Source: Rugosimonospora acidiphila
Lineage (GTDB): Bacteria > Actinomycetota > Actinomycetes > Mycobacteriales > Micromonosporaceae
Direction: 5' to 3'
Assembly: GCF_039543385.1 (NCBI RefSeq)
Contig: NZ_BAABJQ010000017.1
Span: 124,001 to 188,000 of the forward strand
DNA length: 64,000 nucleotides
This document shows positions 25,061-34,742 of this stretch, one piece after another. The position numbers and the translations under genes are program-made. Numbering within the stretch: position 1 is the stretch's first letter; each line of letters begins with the position of its first letter. The notes beneath the pieces were generated by a model. It was given only the letters and a program-made list of their open reading frames with translations. It searched no databases and had not been told where the DNA came from.

Positions 25061-25817
25061 TCAAGGAGCGGCGGCCTTTTGATAATCCTCGGGAGCGCGC
25101 CGGCTCACGCGGACTGGCTCTCGGCCGCACGTCGGGCACCCGTGTGCCGAGTGACGACGCAGTCTGCCTCGCAGCCATAGCGTCGCGGGCACGGCTGCGA
25201 CCGCGATCGCCGTGACGACAGCCGTCGTGGCTACCGCGGTCGACCAGGTTGGCCACGGCTGAGGGTGAGTCGATCGGTCAGTCGTGGTAAGCAGCAGCAC
25301 CGGACCCAACAGGATCAGCGCCGGCCACCAGCCACGCGAGTCTCGCCGCACGCTGAAAACGACGGCGGTGATAACGACCACCGCTGCCAAGCACAGCCCG
25401 GCGTACGGAAGCACCCCGAGTAGCGAGTAGTAGAACCCGGTCGGTCGACTCTGTAACGCCAGCCCGGCGGTCGCGGCTGTCACAGCCAGGCCGAGTGCCG
25501 TGACCGGCGACCAGCGCCGGGCCGGCACGGCCAGCGCGACCACGCCGAGAGCGAGCTGCGGCACCAATACGAACAGTGGCGGCCGTACGTACGAGGTCAG
25601 TGCGGCGACCGGAACAAGCGAGCGCATGACGGGCTCGCAAGTGTGCACGCACACCGCCACGCACGAGATCGACCACGTCATTCGGGCGAGGCCGTCGCTG
25701 CCCCGGTGCCGCGAGGTCCAGGTAGGTCTCAACGATCTCGTCGCCGCGTTCGGCGCGATAGTCGATCGGATACCAGCGCAGCAGTGCGCGATAACGATTG
25801 CGCAGCTCGTCGCTCAC
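25061..25817 (-). pseudogene. Integral membrane protein after PadR, frameshifted
   Basis: The N-terminal part (GTG at 25817; SDELRNRYRALLRWYPIDYR then ERGDEIVETYLDLA) is the cytoplasmic start typical of membrane proteins paired with PadR regulators. From about 25640 the plausible sequence continues in another frame with several hydrophobic segments (PPLFVLVPQLALGVVALAVP, LLGVLPYAGLCLAAVVVIT, TAVATTAVVTAIAVAAVPAT) and a CPTC end. One frameshift therefore splits it. It could also be two overlapping genes. GTGA overlap with the PadR gene. Confidence 0.6.
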
Positions 25818-26239
25818 GAGGTACCGCCGGCAAGCTGAATCGCCGCAGGTGCCGGTCTCAGCCAGAGTCCTCGGCTACCGGTGTCGCTGGTGCTGGCCAT
25901 GCCACCAGCCGGTCGTAGCCTCGCACGGTCGGCGAGCCGGCGAGTCGCCGCTTCGATAGTGCGGCGCCGGCGCTCAGTCTCGGCCCGTAGCGCGGCGTCG
26001 CCTCGTTCGGTGAGGCGGTAGTACTTGCGAGCACGACCGTTGACGATCTTTTCTCGATCGAGGATGACAAGCCCATCGTCGGTCAGCCGGTCGAGCGCGC
26101 CATAGAGCGTTCCGGGACGCAGCTCGACCGTCCCTCCGGAAAGCTCGGCGACCTCGGCGATCAGCCCGTAGCCATGCAACGGCTCGCGCGCGAGCGCAGT
26201 GAGGATCAGGAATGTCGGTTCCCGTAGAGGTGCGGCCAT
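25814..26239 (-). CDS. PadR-family transcriptional regulator
   Basis: 141 residues from ATG at 26239; in-frame sequence further upstream is promoter-like and AT-rich. Winged-helix PadR pattern: REPTFLILTALAREPLHGYG, LRPGTLYGALDRLTDDGLV and RKYYRLTERGDAAL. It is followed by the membrane-protein remnant it probably controlled. Autoregulation is usual in this family; the AT-rich stretch at 26240-26280 is the likely promoter. Confidence 0.9.
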   Translation of the reverse strand: MAAPLREPTFLILTALAREPLHGYGLIAEVAELSGGTVELRPGTLYGALDRLTDDGLVILDREKIVNGRARKYYRLTERGDAALRAETERRRRTIEAATRRLADRARLRPAGGMASTSDTGSRGLWLRPAPAAIQLAGGTS

Positions 26240-26379
26240 GACGCTAGAATATATCAGGTACGAAGGTATCCTGGTCGCAAATGTATCGGCCCTGGCGATC
26301 AATGCCATCCGGTCTCGCGTAAGTCAGTAGAGTCGACCGACATGGGCCCAGGCCGGAGGGCCGGTAGCAGCCTCGACCG

Positions 26380-26554
26380 CTAGCCCAGTCCTAAAGCATG
26401 TACCCACACGGCTCCTCGGGCCGGCACTCGGGGACCACCTGGGGACCACACGTGGTGCGCGATCGTGGACGGTGCGCCATCAGGAGCACGGCTTGATCGT
26501 GGGCATGACGTGTGTGACGTGCGCGAACGCTTAGCGAAGCGTCCTGGGGGTCAA
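26380..26554 (+). repeat. Direct repeat copy A with att-like core
   Basis: About 175 bp, closely similar to 28623-28797. Shared blocks include TGGGGACCACACGTGGTG (containing the palindrome ACCACACGTGGT), AGGAGCAC.GCTTGATCGTGG and CGAACGCTTAGCGAAGCGTC, and both copies end CTGGGGGTCAA, the core of the tRNA-Pro scar at 24916. Two GGGGACC motifs in tandem look like integrase arm sites. Confidence 0.75.
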
Positions 26555-26794
26555 CCACGATCAGCCTGTATCAGGATGTCTGGCGCTCATTGACCGTTGG
26601 TCAAGGTCCAAAGGCAAATGGAGATGCCTGCCGAATTGCTCGTTCTCTGCATCAAGGCGCCGCGCGAGCGCGGCGTAGCGGCGCACTCGTCGGCGCGCTG
26701 CTGGCGGCGCTGGGGCGCCGGCATCGCGCGCCACGGCGCGCCGCACCCGACCCGGCTACCCTGCCCCAGACAGACCGACCCGGAGGAGCGCACT

Positions 26795-27217
26795 TTGGGC
26801 AGCTGGGGACCTGGCCCCTTCGATGACGACACCGCGATGGACTTCGTCGACGACGTGGCCAACGGGCCACCGTCGAACGTCATGCCAGCCCTGCTGGACG
26901 CCGTCGATCGGCTCACCGCGCCACAAGGCGCCCAGGACTACGGGCGTGCCGCTCGCGGACTCGCTGCGGCTGCACTCGTCGCCGGGATCGCGCCCGAAGG
27001 CGCAACGGAGTGGGCCGCCAACACCATCCCGAACCTAGGCACGGACGACGCCGCCGCTGCGCTACAAGCAATCCACGCCGCCTACGGCGAGGATGCCATC
27101 CTCCCGGAACTCGCGACGGACGCCGACAGTCGTACCCGGCACCTTGCCGCTCTTGAGCCTGCGCGTCAGCTTCTCCGCGCGGCTATCCCACCACCGCAGC
27201 ACGAGGTCCTGTTCTAG
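26795..27217 (+). CDS. DUF4259-family protein
   Basis: 140 residues from TTG at 26795, chosen because GGAGGAG lies six bases upstream and the family starts with the motif G.WG.GPFDDDTAMDF. The remainder is acidic and helical (AALDAVDRL and GLAAAALVAGIAPEGATEW regions). Function unknown; members are often found beside toxin or immunity genes. A longer upstream frame has no family similarity. Confidence 0.78.
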   Translation: MGSWGPGPFDDDTAMDFVDDVANGPPSNVMPALLDAVDRLTAPQGAQDYGRAARGLAAAALVAGIAPEGATEWAANTIPNLGTDDAAAALQAIHAAYGEDAILPELATDADSRTRHLAALEPARQLLRAAIPPPQHEVLF

Positions 27218-27521
27218 ACAGCAGCGAGGGACTCGCACCCCGGGGCTCCGCCCCGTACCCCGGCCCTCAGCCGGTCTTCGAAGCTGGAGGTAAGCGCGAG
27301 CGGCCCAGGCCGTGCCGATCGCTGAGGGCGGTCCTCCTCCGTGGACGGTTCCGGCGATCGCTGCCGCGCCGCTGCGTGGCTTGCCATCGACCTAATGCGC
27401 CAGGCCGGGCCGTCGCTGCCGCAACGCCGGGAAGGCTCCGCGTCCGGGCTGGAGCGCGTGGGGGGGCCGGACGCAGGCACCCTCGGCGTGATGCGTCAGG
27501 GGTACAACCGACAATGGCCGA
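27218..27521 (+). other. Intergenic, no supported gene
   Basis: About 300 bases between DUF4259 and the next gene. Frames here have no motif or ribosome binding site. It contains a GC-rich stretch just after 27230 (GGGGCTCCGCCCC), a small hairpin that may terminate the DUF4259 transcript. Confidence 0.4.
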
Positions 27522-28004
27522 GTGGCTGACCTCCAATGGGACGGCGTCAAGGAGTGGTTCGACCCGTCCACGAACGGCACCTTGCCGGATGTGATCGTGC
27601 AAGACACGACCCTCACCGACTGGGAGACCCTGTTGCGGCTGATCCGGTCCGAGAGTTGGCGCTCCGAGTACGAGTTCCGGGACCAGGTCCATCCAATGCC
27701 CGCGTCGGCGGCCGAGCTGTTCGTCCCCGACCCGGAAGGCTGGCTGCGAACCCTGCGAATCTGGCCCGATCCTGACATGGAGTGGATCGTCCGACCGTCC
27801 CTCCCCGAAGAGATCGACAGCGACGTCAGCCTGCACGAGATCCAGGGGCAAGAACGTCTGAACGTGTTCTGCCAGTTCCTGCGGAAGCTCGGCATAGCGC
27901 TCAGCAAGCGCATTCTGGTGTACGCCGAGGGTGCCTACGACGGCTACCCGCCGATGATGGCGTACGAGGTTGCGGCGGATCGAGTGGTGTTCCTCCGGGC
28001 CTGA
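27522..28004 (+). CDS. Hypothetical protein
   Basis: 160 residues from GTG at 27522. Acidic, mixed alpha/beta composition, with WFDPSTNGTLPDVIVQDTT and an end AYEVAADRVVFLRA. I do not recognise the family. Small acidic proteins like this on islands are sometimes immunity proteins, but no partner toxin is visible. It lies within the segment bounded by the two att-like repeats. Confidence 0.6.
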   Translation: MADLQWDGVKEWFDPSTNGTLPDVIVQDTTLTDWETLLRLIRSESWRSEYEFRDQVHPMPASAAELFVPDPEGWLRTLRIWPDPDMEWIVRPSLPEEIDSDVSLHEIQGQERLNVFCQFLRKLGIALSKRILVYAEGAYDGYPPMMAYEVAADRVVFLRA

Positions 28005-28163
28005 CCGCTGATCCTTGTTCGCGACTCCGCTGAGATCTCGTGATCAACTGTCCCTAGTTTCTGACCCCAGTCGGCGCGACGAACCCATGCGACCATCCTC
28101 CCGACCCAAGTCAGCGGCACTGACCACGTGCCCGGCCCTTGTAATCGGAAGGTCGGGCTTGCT

Positions 28164-28481
28164 TCACTCCGGATTACCTCGGTCATGGATCACCGGAAAA
28201 GCCACTGTGGCCCGAGCAATCCAGGTGTCGATGTCCTCGGGCGACCGATGAATCGCTTCGATAAGAGCTTCGACAGCATGGAGCTTGTCCGCGGTCAGGT
28301 GCCCTCGCAGCTCGCCGATCGTTACCTCTTGATACGACATCGAAAGCTGCCACCAGAACTTCATCAAGTAGCGGCACTCATCCTGCAGCCGATCATCGGC
28401 GAGCCGATCATGGATCACCCTCTGTGCTCGACGTCGCTGGGCGTCGTCGCGAAACCCCAGCCGAAGGTTACGGAGGTCCAT
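28164..28481 (-). CDS. Hypothetical protein
   Basis: 105 residues from ATG at 28481 (MDLRNLRLGFRDDAQRRRAQ). Basic N-terminus, helical body, no known motif. The frame extends to 28610 but the added residues look non-coding. It is the last gene before repeat copy B. Confidence 0.5.
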   Translation of the reverse strand: MDLRNLRLGFRDDAQRRRAQRVIHDRLADDRLQDECRYLMKFWWQLSMSYQEVTIGELRGHLTADKLHAVEALIEAIHRSPEDIDTWIARATVAFPVIHDRGNPE

Positions 28482-28622
28482 GCGGTGCACTGTAACGACG
28501 ACAGTAGACAGGGTTGGCTGCGCAGGGTTCGCAAGATCCGGAGAATGCGCGGGATGATCGAGGGCGGATCCGTAGCGCTGACCGGGGTTGGCCCAGGTCG
28601 CGGTACCCACGGCAGGTCGGAC

Positions 28623-28797
28623 GCTAGCCCCTTCCTAAAGCGTGTGCGCGCACAGCTCCTCGGGCTGGTATTTGGGGACCGCGTGGGGACCACACGTGGT
28701 GCGCGGTGGTGGACGAGCGCCCTCAGGAGCACAGCTTGATCGTGGGTATGGCGTGCGTGACGTGCGCGAACGCTTAGCGAAGCGTCCTGGGGGTCAA
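28623..28797 (+). repeat. Direct repeat copy B with att-like core
   Basis: Diverged copy of 26380-26554, ending GTCCTGGGGGTCAAGGGGG; the tRNA-Pro core match extends slightly further here (CTGGGGGTCAAGGGG) than in copy A. It marks the outer end of the 2.2-kb segment with the DUF4259 and two hypothetical genes. Confidence 0.75.
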
Positions 28798-29083
28798 GGG
28801 GGTGGACCCACTCGGTGTGTCTCCGCCGGAGGTGTGGGGGACGATGGCACGGCATGCCAGGAAGGCGTACATGCTGCAACTGGCCGAACGTTCGGCGCAG
28901 GCCCGCCGCGCTCGTCGTTGAAGATGAACAGGTCCGGCTGCACAAGGTGCATGCCAGCGGGTGGGATATGAGCCAGGCTATGGTTCAATCCCCCCTCGGA
29001 CACCAGTTCTGGTGGAACTTCACCGATGGTGAAACGGCCGCGGTTTCGTGCGTACATGACACATAGCCGCGCGTCCCCCATCA

Positions 29084-30001
29084 TCACGAGCGATCGGATC
29101 CCGCTGCCGAGGAGTGAAGGTCCGAGGCGTGCGCGATGGCGTGACGCACGAACCGAGCGATGTCCGGGGAGGTCGCCCTGGCGGGCCACGCCACGTGGAG
29201 TTGGCTGTCCGAGAGCCCGTGGGTGGGTACCGCGACAATGCCGGCGGGAAGTGGCTCGTTCAGCAGTGACAGCGGTGCGAAGGCGATGGTCCGTGCCAGA
29301 CGCACGTTTCCGGTGAGCTGCGCGAGATCCTGGATCGGCGGGCCGGGTAGCCAGTGGTGGTGCTCGAGGTCGGTGCCGGCCCAGTGGGCGGTTTCGTCCG
29401 CGCTGGCCTCGGCCCAGACCGCGATGGCCTCCCCGGCGAGTTCCGCACGGTTGATCGTCGCTCGCGAGGCGAGTGGGTGCCGGACCGACAAGAGAGTGAC
29501 CCGTGGCTCGCTCCACAGCAGTTCGCTGTCGAGCCCGCGGTCATCGAACGGGCGGCGCAGCAGTCCTACGTCGTCCTGGCCGCTGCGTAGTGCGTCGGTC
29601 TGGTCCTGCCAGTTCACCATGGCAGCCTCCGCCGCCTGCTCGGCCGGGAAGCGCGCATTGTAGGTCTGCACAAGGTGATCGAGTACCTTGATCTCGCAGC
29701 CGCGGGCGCTGACCCGTAGCCGGGTGCGGTCGTGTCCCGCACGGGCCGCCCGGGTGAGTGCGGCCCGGGCTTGTTCATCGAGGCCACGAGCATCATCGAA
29801 CAGCACCCTGCCTGCGGCGGTCAGCCGCACATCACGGTGGCCGCGCACGAACAGTTCCACGCCGATGCTGTGCTCGAGGTCACGGATTGCCCGGGATAGG
29901 GCCGGCTGCGTCATGGTCAGCGTGGCGGCGGCCCGGGTGAAGCTGCGTTCCCGCGCCACCGCGAGAAAGTAGCGTAGCTGCCTGAGGTCAACGTCGTTCA
30001 C
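29084..30001 (-). CDS. LysR-family transcriptional regulator
   Basis: 305 residues from GTG at 30001 (VNDVDLRQLRYFLAVARERS); the 18 residues further upstream do not fit the family. LysR HTH FTRAAATLTMTQPALSRAI at about 20-40, then a periplasmic-binding-like effector domain. Transcribed divergently from the epimerase gene at 30280, which it probably controls; the 278-bp space between them would hold the LysR box. The 28798-29083 stretch before it has only a 40-codon frame of doubtful value. Confidence 0.92.
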   Translation of the reverse strand: MNDVDLRQLRYFLAVARERSFTRAAATLTMTQPALSRAIRDLEHSIGVELFVRGHRDVRLTAAGRVLFDDARGLDEQARAALTRAARAGHDRTRLRVSARGCEIKVLDHLVQTYNARFPAEQAAEAAMVNWQDQTDALRSGQDDVGLLRRPFDDRGLDSELLWSEPRVTLLSVRHPLASRATINRAELAGEAIAVWAEASADETAHWAGTDLEHHHWLPGPPIQDLAQLTGNVRLARTIAFAPLSLLNEPLPAGIVAVPTHGLSDSQLHVAWPARATSPDIARFVRHAIAHASDLHSSAAGSDRS

Positions 30002-30279
30002 CCCATCAGCGTTGCACAACTCTGTGATGCCCTGAGGGCATAGCAGTATGCCCAACCGGCTTTTCCGCCCGGCCCCACCGAGGGGTGTACTGGAGAGGCG
30101 TCAGCAGGACCATCCGGTCCGATGCCGCGGGACAGCGCAGGACCGGCAGCCGCCGTCACCGATCTGTCCGGATGCCCCTGGTAGCTCACGGCGCGTACGT
30201 GGGCATGCGGCCGCCGTGGGATGCGGAGCAGGCCGGGTCGCCCGCGGCGAAGGACCGTCCTTCTACTCAGAGAGGTATC

Positions 30280-31149
30280 ATGCGCGTCTTCATTACAGGT
30301 GCCGGTGGTTACGTCGGCGGCGTCGTCGCCGCGCGACTGGTCACCGCCGGCCACACCGTCGTTGGCCTGGCACGGTCCGACGAGAGCGCGCGGCGGATCC
30401 GCCGACTTGGCGCCGAGGCCCGGCTCGGCAGTCTGGGGGATGTACAGCTTCTGCGCGATTCCGCCCGGCAGGCAGACGCGGTAGTGCACACGGCCGTCGA
30501 TTACCTCGATCCGGCCTTTGCCGCCTGCGAGAACACGGCTCTCGATGCGCTGCTCGACGCCGGTGGGGGAGGGCCCCTGGTTTACACGAGCAGCACGCTG
30601 GTGCTCTCAGACACCGGATCGGAGCCCGTCGGCGAGGACGGGGACGCCTCTGTGGAGACGCTTCAGCCGTTCAAGCGTTCTGGTGAGGACCGGGTACTGA
30701 GGGCTGGCGGCACCGTCGTGCGGCTCGGCCTCGTCTATGGCCGGAACGGATCCTCACTGCTGGCGACTCTGTTGTCCGCGGCCAGGGAGCATGGCGTCTC
30801 CAGTTATGTCGGCAGCGGCGAGGCGCGCTGGTCGACAGTCCATGTCGACGATGTCGCGGACCTGTTCGTGCGAGTGGTGCGGGCGGGAGTATCCGCGGGA
30901 GGGGTGGTGCACGCGGTGGAGGCGCAAGCGGTCACCTGGCGGGAAATCGCTGAGGCGATCGGACGCAACGTCGGCGTCCCAGCGGTCGCTCTCACCCTGG
31001 AGCAGGCGGCTGCGGCGTTCGGCCCGATGGCCGTCCAGCTCACCCGCAGCCTCTGGGTGACGCCCACGCGGCCCGGCGAGTTCTTCGGCTGGAGTCCGGC
31101 GGGTAAGGGCGTTATTCACGATCTGGAGCACGGTTCCTATCGCAACTGA
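30280..31149 (+). CDS. NAD(P)-dependent epimerase/dehydratase (atypical or extended SDR)
   Basis: 289 residues from ATG at 30280, with AGAGAGG upstream. Rossmann motif FITGAGGYVGG at the N-terminus, the strand HTAVDYLD, a YTSST element, and RLGLVYGRNG in the C-terminal half. The classical Tyr-x3-Lys pair is not obvious, which places it with the atypical SDRs. Substrate unknown. Divergent from the LysR gene. Confidence 0.85.
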   Translation: MRVFITGAGGYVGGVVAARLVTAGHTVVGLARSDESARRIRRLGAEARLGSLGDVQLLRDSARQADAVVHTAVDYLDPAFAACENTALDALLDAGGGGPLVYTSSTLVLSDTGSEPVGEDGDASVETLQPFKRSGEDRVLRAGGTVVRLGLVYGRNGSSLLATLLSAAREHGVSSYVGSGEARWSTVHVDDVADLFVRVVRAGVSAGGVVHAVEAQAVTWREIAEAIGRNVGVPAVALTLEQAAAAFGPMAVQLTRSLWVTPTRPGEFFGWSPAGKGVIHDLEHGSYRN

Positions 31150-31309
31150 CACGACGCTGGGCGCGCCTCGGGTTGCGGGATCCGGGTGGTTCGGCAGCCT
31201 GGGGCGCTATGAATCCCGGGTCGTGGTTCACGGGGCCTTGACGAGTCGACGGGTCCGTCGCGGATCTCGAAACAGCGTTCCGCAAAGAATCAGATGTGGC
31301 CGACGCAAT

Positions 31310-32056
31310 CTATGACACGCGTCGCGTTTCGATGATTTTGTCGGCGAGGGCGGAGAGGTCGGGGGCGATGACGTTGGGTTGAGGCAGGGAGGGAATCGGT
31401 AGCGGGGCGTTGCCGGGACGTGTAAGGAGCCCTGCGGTGAAACCGGCACTTTGCGCGCCCACCGTGTCCCAGACGTGCGTCGCGACCATGAGGCACGCGG
31501 ACGGTGGTACGGCCAGTTCCTGCGCGACCATGTGATACACCTGCGGGGCGGGCTTGTACGACCGCGCCGTTTCGATCGTGAACTGGCGTTCGAAGAAGTG
31601 CGCGAGGCCGGCGTGTTCGAGCGGGGTCTGTCCGTGGGGGCTGGGAGGGGAGTTCGTCAAAGTCACCATTCGCAAGCCCTCGTTCCTCAGCTTTGTCAAG
31701 CCTTCCTCCACGTCGGGATGCGCCGGCATCGTCTGCATCCCGGTCCGCAGCTCCTCGGTGTCGGCTGTGGTCACCTGCGCGCCATGGACTCGGCCGACCA
31801 TGCGCAGCAGACCCTCGCCCAGTGAGTAGTAGTCCTCGTAGAGTCCGGAGAGGGTCAGCGTCATCGAGTACATGATCAGCTGGCCCAACCATTCACGCAA
31901 CACGCGCTGGTCACCGAACACTCTGTCGAACAGCGGAAGCATTGCGTCGAAGTCGATGAGCGTCTCGTTGACGTCGAAGACGAGCACGCTGGGTGCGGGG
32001 CCGCCCCACTGGCCCGGGGCCCCTGTGTCGACGCTGTTGGCTTGCTCCGGTCTCAT
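31310..32056 (-). CDS. Haloacid dehalogenase type II (HAD superfamily)
   Basis: 248 residues from ATG at 32056. Motif I VFDVNETLIDFD supplies the nucleophile Asp, motif II VTLTNSPPS, the Lys of motif III in ARSYKPAPQVY, and the acidic end MVATHVWDTVGAQSAG. This is the L-2-haloacid dehalogenase subgroup, which releases halide from 2-haloacids, although many members act on other substrates. Convergent with the epimerase gene; the upstream open frame to 32524 is not credible. Confidence 0.9.
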   Translation of the reverse strand: MRPEQANSVDTGAPGQWGGPAPSVLVFDVNETLIDFDAMLPLFDRVFGDQRVLREWLGQLIMYSMTLTLSGLYEDYYSLGEGLLRMVGRVHGAQVTTADTEELRTGMQTMPAHPDVEEGLTKLRNEGLRMVTLTNSPPSPHGQTPLEHAGLAHFFERQFTIETARSYKPAPQVYHMVAQELAVPPSACLMVATHVWDTVGAQSAGFTAGLLTRPGNAPLPIPSLPQPNVIAPDLSALADKIIETRRVS

Positions 32057-32396
32057 CGATACGCCCTTCCGATGTCGCTGACCGACGATCTCCCGGCGGC
32101 GTCCATCCGCTTGCAAATCACGTGTTCGGGATCTGCGAGCCAACGTATCGCGCAACGGCCGGGTAACCGGCCGGTATTCGACGCGATCTGACCGATCGAG
32201 CAACCCGTACCTACGGCCCAGGCAGGCGAAATGCGCCGTGAGTGCGTGGACGTTGGGCGCGGCACTGCTGATCTTCACCGGCCGGCGACAAGCGTTCGAC
32301 GTCCCTCGCCGGGCGATCGGCGGGACCCTGAAGAAGCAGGTCTGGAATCTGCTGGGTCCCGCCGCTGCTCGCAGGGGCCTGCCGATGAGGGCGGAT
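32057..32396 (-). other. Intergenic, no supported gene
   Basis: About 340 bases between the MFS gene and the HAD gene, both transcribed leftwards. No frame with a family motif; probable promoter region for the dehalogenase gene. Confidence 0.45.
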
Positions 32397-33650
32397 TCAG
32401 AGGTTGTGTGCTGCCGAGCGTGTGGTGAGGGCCAAGCCGGCGACGGCGAGGAGCCCGAACCCGGCGGGTACGAGGAATACCAGAGGTAGTCCGATGGTGG
32501 CGGCTGCGAGTCCCCCGGCGGCACCGCCGAAGGCGGAGGCCAGCGATGTGGAGCTGAGGAAGATGGCGGAGGCGGTGGCGACGGCGTGGGAGAGCAGGCG
32601 TTGGGCGACGATGATGCCGAGTGCGGCGAAGACGCCCCACACGCCGCCCATGAGGATCTGTCCGGCGAACAGGCCGGCGGCGGTGCCGGTGGTGGCGAAG
32701 CAGATGTTCGCGGCGACCCCGAAGCCGGCGCCGAGCACCATCAGGCGCATCATTCCGGTCCGGCGTGCTACGAGCACCGCCAGCGGCATGAGGATGATTT
32801 CGACGAGTGGTTGGATGCCGATGATCGCGCCGCTGAGCCCGGGGGAGAAATCGAGCTGGTGGTTCATGTAGATCGGTAGGTACGCGTATTTGACCGGTTC
32901 GCCGGCGTAGACGAGTACGTAGAGCATCGTGAACGTGAGCAACGGCAGCATGGCTCGCACGCCGGGGGCATGCGGCCCGGATGTCGGCGTCGGCTGCGGC
33001 GGGGTCGCCGTGGAGAGTGTGGTGAGCGTGCCGAGCGGAAAGAGCTGAGCGAGGGTGCAGATCGCGGTGGCCAGCAGCACGGTACGCGATGAGGTGTGGG
33101 CGGCCAGGAAGGACCCGGCGACCGGACCGACGACCCAGCCGCCGGTCAGGGCCATCCGGACGACGGCGACGACTTTGTCGTTGCTGGGGTCGGGGTGTGC
33201 CTTCAGCTCGTCATGGACGGCGGCGAACAGCTGGGATGTCGCGGTGCCGCCGAATCCGCCGATGACGGCGTTGAGGACGAAGGGCATCCACAGGTGGGTC
33301 GAGTAAGCGATGCCTGCCCAGCTCACGAACCCGGCGAGGGCGCACGCGCGGAACGGGCCCAGGCGCCGACCGGTGCGGTCGGAGCGCCGACCGACCAGGT
33401 AGCCGGCCAGGGGTGCGGTAAGGCTCGTCAGGTAGAACAGCCCGGCGGTGCTCAGCGTTGCGCCGAGGTCGTTGACCAGGAACGACGCGATCTGCGGTGC
33501 GGCCGCCGAGAATCCCATGGCGGACAGGAACACCGAGGCGGTGGCGCCGCGATACAGCGGTGAGGCAAACGTCAGGCGCAGCGCCGATGTGCCCATCACG
33601 GGCTCGTCGACCGCCACGTTAGCGGTACCAATCCGTTCGCGCCGAGGCAT
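32397..33650 (-). CDS. MFS transporter of the sugar efflux (SET) type
   Basis: 417 residues with about 12 hydrophobic segments. MFS loop 2-3 motif LVGRRSDRTGRR at about residue 85 and PVAGSFLAAHTS in segment 5. The overall pattern is like SetA/SetB sugar efflux proteins. It starts 21 bp after the LacI-family gene in the same direction, so the two form an operon; a sugar or glycoside substrate is the likely match. Confidence 0.85.
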   Translation of the reverse strand: MPRRERIGTANVAVDEPVMGTSALRLTFASPLYRGATASVFLSAMGFSAAAPQIASFLVNDLGATLSTAGLFYLTSLTAPLAGYLVGRRSDRTGRRLGPFRACALAGFVSWAGIAYSTHLWMPFVLNAVIGGFGGTATSQLFAAVHDELKAHPDPSNDKVVAVVRMALTGGWVVGPVAGSFLAAHTSSRTVLLATAICTLAQLFPLGTLTTLSTATPPQPTPTSGPHAPGVRAMLPLLTFTMLYVLVYAGEPVKYAYLPIYMNHQLDFSPGLSGAIIGIQPLVEIILMPLAVLVARRTGMMRLMVLGAGFGVAANICFATTGTAAGLFAGQILMGGVWGVFAALGIIVAQRLLSHAVATASAIFLSSTSLASAFGGAAGGLAAATIGLPLVFLVPAGFGLLAVAGLALTTRSAAHNL

Positions 33651-33671
33651 CTTCGTTGCCTTACGTAGCGT

Positions 33672-34667
33672 CTAGCGGCAGGTGCTGTCGCGTACGACGA
33701 GATCGACCGGGAACCGCTGCCGGTAACCAGCTGACGGGGTGCCCTCCAGTAGCAGGCGGGTGGCGGCCGCGGCCATGTCCTCGACTGGCAGTCGCATCGT
33801 GGTCAGGGGTGGGTTGGTGCACACGGCGGCGATGCTGTCGTCGAAACCGATGATGCTGATGTCGTGTGGCACGCGCCGGCCGCTGGCGGTGATGGCCTGA
33901 ATGGCTCCAGCGGCCATCAGGTCGCAGGCGATGAACATCGCATCGATGTCCGGGTGCTGCTCCAGCAGCCGCTGGGCGGCGTGGTAGCCGCCCTCGCGGC
34001 GGAAGTCGCCGTCGGCGCTCAGCTCGGCCAGGCCAAGGGCGTCGACCGCTTGCCGATACCCGGTACGCCGGTCGATCGCGCAGGGGTTGGCGGCAGGCCC
34101 GTGGATCGCGGCGATCCGCCGACACCCGCGCTGGTGCAACTCGTTGACGGCGGCGTACGCACCGCCGATGTTGTCGGCCTCCACGCCGGGAACGGACGGT
34201 GCGGTGGGCACCAATGACACCGTGCGACGGCACCGGCGGTGGACCCGGACGGCCAGCGCTGGGGTGATGTCGGCGAGGACAACGCCGAGTCCGGCGTTGT
34301 CGGCGATCTCATCGATCGCTGCCGCGCTCGACCGCAGACCTACCGCATGCAACCGCAGTTGAGCGTCGACACGTTCGAGGACCGGCATCATGCCGGCCAG
34401 GACTCGGCTGAAGTACGGGTGGGTCGCGAGCCAACCGGGCCCGGGGCCATAGGTCACCGCGACGACGTCCACGGCACGTTGCCGGCCAGAGGCCAGTGCC
34501 CTGGCGGTCTCGTTGGGCTGGTAACCCAATTCGGCAACTGCTGCGCTGACCCGGGCCCGTAACGGCCCGGATGCCCCAGGCGCGTTGTTGATGACACGGG
34601 ACGCGGTCGCGCGGGACACGCCAGCCGCACGAGCGACATCCTCGATCGTCGGCCTGACCCTGCTCAT
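33672..34667 (-). CDS. LacI-family transcriptional regulator
   Basis: 332 residues from ATG at 34667 (MSRVRPTIEDVARAAGVSRA); alternative starts at 34685 and further up add a short tail. LacI HTH and hinge: VARAAGVSRATASRVIN and LGYQPNETARALASG. The C-terminal sugar-binding domain shows ADNIGGAYAAVNELHQRG and DISIIGFDDS. A perfect palindromic operator lies 58 bp upstream (34725-34742), pointing to autoregulation together with the MFS gene. Confidence 0.93.
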   Translation of the reverse strand: MSRVRPTIEDVARAAGVSRATASRVINNAPGASGPLRARVSAAVAELGYQPNETARALASGRQRAVDVVAVTYGPGPGWLATHPYFSRVLAGMMPVLERVDAQLRLHAVGLRSSAAAIDEIADNAGLGVVLADITPALAVRVHRRCRRTVSLVPTAPSVPGVEADNIGGAYAAVNELHQRGCRRIAAIHGPAANPCAIDRRTGYRQAVDALGLAELSADGDFRREGGYHAAQRLLEQHPDIDAMFIACDLMAAGAIQAITASGRRVPHDISIIGFDDSIAAVCTNPPLTTMRLPVEDMAAAATRLLLEGTPSAGYRQRFPVDLVVRDSTCR

Positions 34668-34724
34668 CCGGCCCCGCACCTTCATCCCACCCATCGAATC
34701 GCCGCAACGACCCTGAACCGTAGA

Positions 34725-34742
34725 CCTGAGAGCGCTCTCAGG
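34725..34742 (-). promoter_or_regulatory. LacI-type operator, perfect 18-bp palindrome
   Basis: CCTGAGAGCGCTCTCAGG is perfectly self-complementary with the GCGC centre and GAG/CTC arms that LacI-family proteins prefer. It sits just upstream of the lacI-like gene. Confidence 0.8.

Noticed and set aside
28803..28922. 40-codon frame after repeat copy B
   Set aside because: Too short, no recognisable family, starts within repeat-flanking DNA.
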